Below, piece after piece: positions 14,417 to 15,882 of a stretch of 15,882 bases of DNA. Source of the DNA: Collinsella sp. (GTDB lineage Bacteria > Actinomycetota > Coriobacteriia > Coriobacteriales > Coriobacteriaceae); the NCBI GenBank assembly GCA_019414025.1, contig DXMU01000014.1, forward strand, positions 1 to 15,882, given 5' to 3'. The translations under genes were made by a program, and so were the position numbers. Below the pieces are notes generated by a model. The model made no database searches, had not been told where the DNA came from, and worked only from the letters and a program-made list of their open reading frames with translations. Positions within the stretch are counted from its first letter, which is position 1, and each line of letters opens with the position of its first letter.

Positions 14417-14436
14417 AGGTGTTACACAGTATACTA
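14399..14436 (+). promoter_or_regulatory. Candidate PadR autoregulatory operator
   Basis: Overlapping dyads cover the spacer, the -10 and the start site. They are TACTAT-N7-ATAGTA (14399-14404 with 14412-14417), GTGT-T-ACAC (14419-14427) and TAGTA-N14-TACTA (14413-14417 with 14432-14436). PadR proteins usually bind such AT-rich dyads at their own promoter. Binding is inference. Confidence 0.5.
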
Positions 14437-14453
14437 CGAAAGGAGGTGTGCGG

Positions 14454-14774
14454 ATGGAGGCACAGATGAAGCGCGGCTTCCTCGAGGCCTGCGTGCTCGC
14501 GGCCGTCTCGGGCGAGGAATCCTACGGCTATCAGATCGTGAAGGACGTGCCCGCGAGTATGGGGCTCACGGAATCCACGCTCTATCCGTTGCTCAAGCGC
14601 CTGGAGAAGGCGGGCTGCATCACCGCGCGCTCCGCCGAACACAACGGGCGGCTGCGGAGGTACTACCGCATCACGGACGCCGGGCGCGAGCGTATCGCCG
14701 AGTTCCTCGCCGAATGGCCATCCGTGCAGGAGATCTACCGTTACGTGGAGGGGGCGCACCATGACGCGCGATGA
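14454..14774 (+). CDS. PadR family transcriptional regulator
   Basis: A 106-residue cytoplasmic DNA-binding protein, typical of short (subfamily 2) PadR regulators. The winged helix has the family signatures ESYGYQI (22-28), TESTLYPLLKRLEKAG (39-54) and the wing RRYYRITDAGR (68-78). A short C-terminal helix for dimerisation follows. The ATG at 14454 has AAAGGAGGTG just upstream; an in-frame ATG at 14388 lies inside the promoter and is rejected. It overlaps the DUF1700 gene by 14 nt, so the two are translationally coupled. PadR/DUF1700 pairs usually respond to envelope stress or membrane-active compounds. The effector cannot be read. Confidence 0.95.
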   Translation: MEAQMKRGFLEACVLAAVSGEESYGYQIVKDVPASMGLTESTLYPLLKRLEKAGCITARSAEHNGRLRRYYRITDAGRERIAEFLAEWPSVQEIYRYVEGAHHDAR

Positions 14775-15393
14775 GTTCTTGAACCGGCTGGGCGAGCTTC
14801 TGGCCTGCCTGCCGGCAGATCAGGTAAAGGAAACGCAGGAGTTCTACGCGGAGGCCATCGCCGACCGTATGGAGGACGGCATGACGGAGGCCGAGGCTGT
14901 GGCCGCCATGGGCACGCCCGGTGAGGTCGCCGAGGCAACGCTCGACGAACTGCCCGCCGTGCCGCGCGCGATCGCGAGGACCAAGCGCAAGAGCACGGCA
15001 CTTCTATGGGCGCTCGCCATCGTGGGCTCTCCGGTATGGATTCCGCTGCTGCTCGCGTTCGTCGCCGTTGCCGCTGCAGTCTACATCTGTATTTGGGTTC
15101 TTGCGCTCTGCGTGTGGATCGTGGCCGCGGCATTCGGGGGCGCGGGCCTGGTAGGGCTCCTGTTCGCCGTGGACGGCATCATTATCGGGCATGTTCCGTA
15201 CGTTTTGGCCTCGATGGGAATGGGATTCGCTTCCATCGGTGTGGCGCTCCTCACGGGAGCAGGCACCTGGACGGCGTCCAAGCAGATCGCGCGCCTCTCT
15301 GCCCTTTGGGCGAAGAAAGCCGTTTCGCCCTTCTGGAAAGATCGAGGCAATAAGAGCCGCATGGGCGCTGAAGCGGCGCCGCTCACGGCATAG
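14761..15393 (+). CDS. DUF1700 domain membrane protein
   Basis: A 210-residue protein. The N-terminal cytoplasmic part (1-75) has the DUF1700 layout: MTRDEFLNRLGELLACLP, then QEFYAEAIADRMEDGMTEAEAVAAMGTPGEVA. It looks like a small helical interaction domain. About four hydrophobic segments follow (roughly 79-100, 102-125, 128-145, 147-168). The C-terminal tail is basic and cytoplasmic. Known neighbours are PadR upstream and a DUF4097-type protein downstream, as here. The group is thought to sense or protect the envelope, but no biochemical role is established. The start overlaps padR and lies in its last codons. Confidence 0.88.
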   Translation: MTRDEFLNRLGELLACLPADQVKETQEFYAEAIADRMEDGMTEAEAVAAMGTPGEVAEATLDELPAVPRAIARTKRKSTALLWALAIVGSPVWIPLLLAFVAVAAAVYICIWVLALCVWIVAAAFGGAGLVGLLFAVDGIIIGHVPYVLASMGMGFASIGVALLTGAGTWTASKQIARLSALWAKKAVSPFWKDRGNKSRMGAEAAPLTA

Positions 15394-15407
15394 GAAGGAG
15401 TGCAAAC

Positions 15408-15671
15408 ATGTCCAGCGTAAAAAAGATTTACCTTGCCGTAGCGGGTGGGCTTGTTGCCACGGGGCTCGTCCTGGCTGCTATCGGATTTGTGGCCTCCGGC
15501 TTTAACCTCGCTGTGTTCAACACGCAGATCGACCTGCGCGATGACACCATCATTCTGAGTGGTGTTGAAATGGACGACCCGACAGGGCTTCCACTCATCG
15601 AGCAGCTTGCCGAGGTTGGCGAGATCCATATTGGATCTGCAACGGCTGGTTCGTCTTCTACTCGCAAATGA
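15408..15671 (+). CDS. Short membrane-anchored protein, probably a truncated DUF4097-type partner
   Basis: An 87-residue product with one N-terminal membrane segment (about 7-31) and an outward-facing stretch that begins like a beta-repeat domain (FNLAVFNTQIDLRDDTIILSGV). GGAAGGAG lies 8 nt before the ATG, 14 nt after the DUF1700 stop. The third gene of PadR/DUF1700 operons normally encodes a DUF4097 beta-strand repeat protein of some 200-300 residues. This one stops at the point where the beta domain should start, 76 nt before a palindromic repeat. Truncation by rearrangement is likely. No continuing homology is visible in other frames. It may instead be a genuine small protein. Confidence 0.65.
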   Translation: MSSVKKIYLAVAGGLVATGLVLAAIGFVASGFNLAVFNTQIDLRDDTIILSGVEMDDPTGLPLIEQLAEVGEIHIGSATAGSSSTRK

Positions 15672-15747
15672 TCGAGCTCGTAGCAGCCATCCCCCTTCGG
15701 GCACACCACGACGGGCGTGAGCACGCCGCACTCGGAGCCTTTTGACC

Positions 15748-15803
15748 TAGTCATTGGGGACGTTCTTAAACGACTAGTCATTCAAGAACGTCCCCAACGA
15801 CTA
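15748..15803. repeat. REP-like palindromic element with CGTCCCC core
   Basis: Two 20-nt arms (15748-15767 and 15784-15803) are inverted copies with one mismatch that becomes G-U in minus-strand RNA. They enclose a 16-nt loop containing the palindrome GACTAGTC. CTAGTCATT occurs twice (15747-15755 and 15774-15782). The right arm matches the repeat left of the PadR cassette. The form fits a non-autonomous REP-type or MITE-like element. The rest of 15672-15882 holds no recognisable gene. Confidence 0.75.
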
Positions 15804-15859
15804 CCCCCAACGTCGATGTTTTGGCAACGACAGACACTATGACCCAATCCGAGGGCACT

Positions 15860-15882
15860 AAAAAGATAGGAGCCCCCGCTCG
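15860..15882 (-). terminator. Partial terminator of a minus-strand gene beyond the right edge
   Basis: On the minus strand a GC-rich arm GGGGGCTCC (15877-15869) is followed by TATC and five T (15864-15860). This is the 3' half of an intrinsic terminator. The other arm would lie outside the window. Confidence 0.35.

Noticed and set aside
15428..15781. 117-codon minus-strand open frame with CPKGDGCYEL
   Set aside because: It is antisense to the third gene of the PadR operon and starts inside the palindromic element. The short cysteine-containing stretch (15672-15747) could be a gene fragment, but I could not identify it.
14265..15808. CRISPR array
   Set aside because: The repeats are few, palindromic and irregularly spaced, and no cas genes are present.

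Overview
The window looks chromosomal, from a GC-rich actinobacterium of class Coriobacteriia, most likely Collinsella or a close relative. This rests on gene content and codon style: an infC-rpmI-rplT block, a RecJ fused to a helicase, bifunctional Rel, a class II aldolase, CutC next to a GalT-like protein, and a PadR/DUF1700 cassette. The genus call is recognition, not a database result.

Layout. Bases 1-297 are non-coding and may be the leader of an rRNA operon running off the left edge on the minus strand. Bases 298-1750 hold the translation operon infC-rpmI-rplT (minus), with an intrinsic terminator at its end and a structured leader with an attenuator at its start. infC appears to start at a rare AUA codon. 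Bases 1759-2069 hold tRNA-Leu(CAA) and a displaced second copy of its 3' end plus terminator. Then come a cytoplasmic transglutaminase-like protein (2109-3542), a repeat-rich spacer (3579-3893), and the class II fructose-bisphosphate aldolase gene fba (3894-4760), all minus.

Bases 4902-11521 form a probable minus-strand operon: a RecJ exonuclease carrying a complete SF2 helicase module, then the (p)ppGpp synthetase/hydrolase Rel, then an MBL-fold hydrolase. A promoter with a perfect TATAAT lies upstream of recJ. Diverging from it on the plus strand is a BASS-family (bile acid:sodium symporter-like) transporter. Convergent to that is a two-gene minus unit, cutC followed by a DUF4931/GalT-like HIT-superfamily gene.

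Bases 14388-15671 carry a plus-strand cassette: a strong sigma-A-type promoter overlapped by inverted repeats, a PadR regulator, a DUF1700 membrane protein and a short, probably truncated, third membrane protein. The cassette is flanked on both sides by related palindromic repeats with a CGTCCCC core, so it looks like accessory DNA.

The most interesting points are the complete RecJ-helicase fusion, the AUA start and attenuator of infC, the tRNA 3'-end duplication, and the repeat-bounded PadR cassette. No CRISPR array, transposase or obvious defence system is visible.
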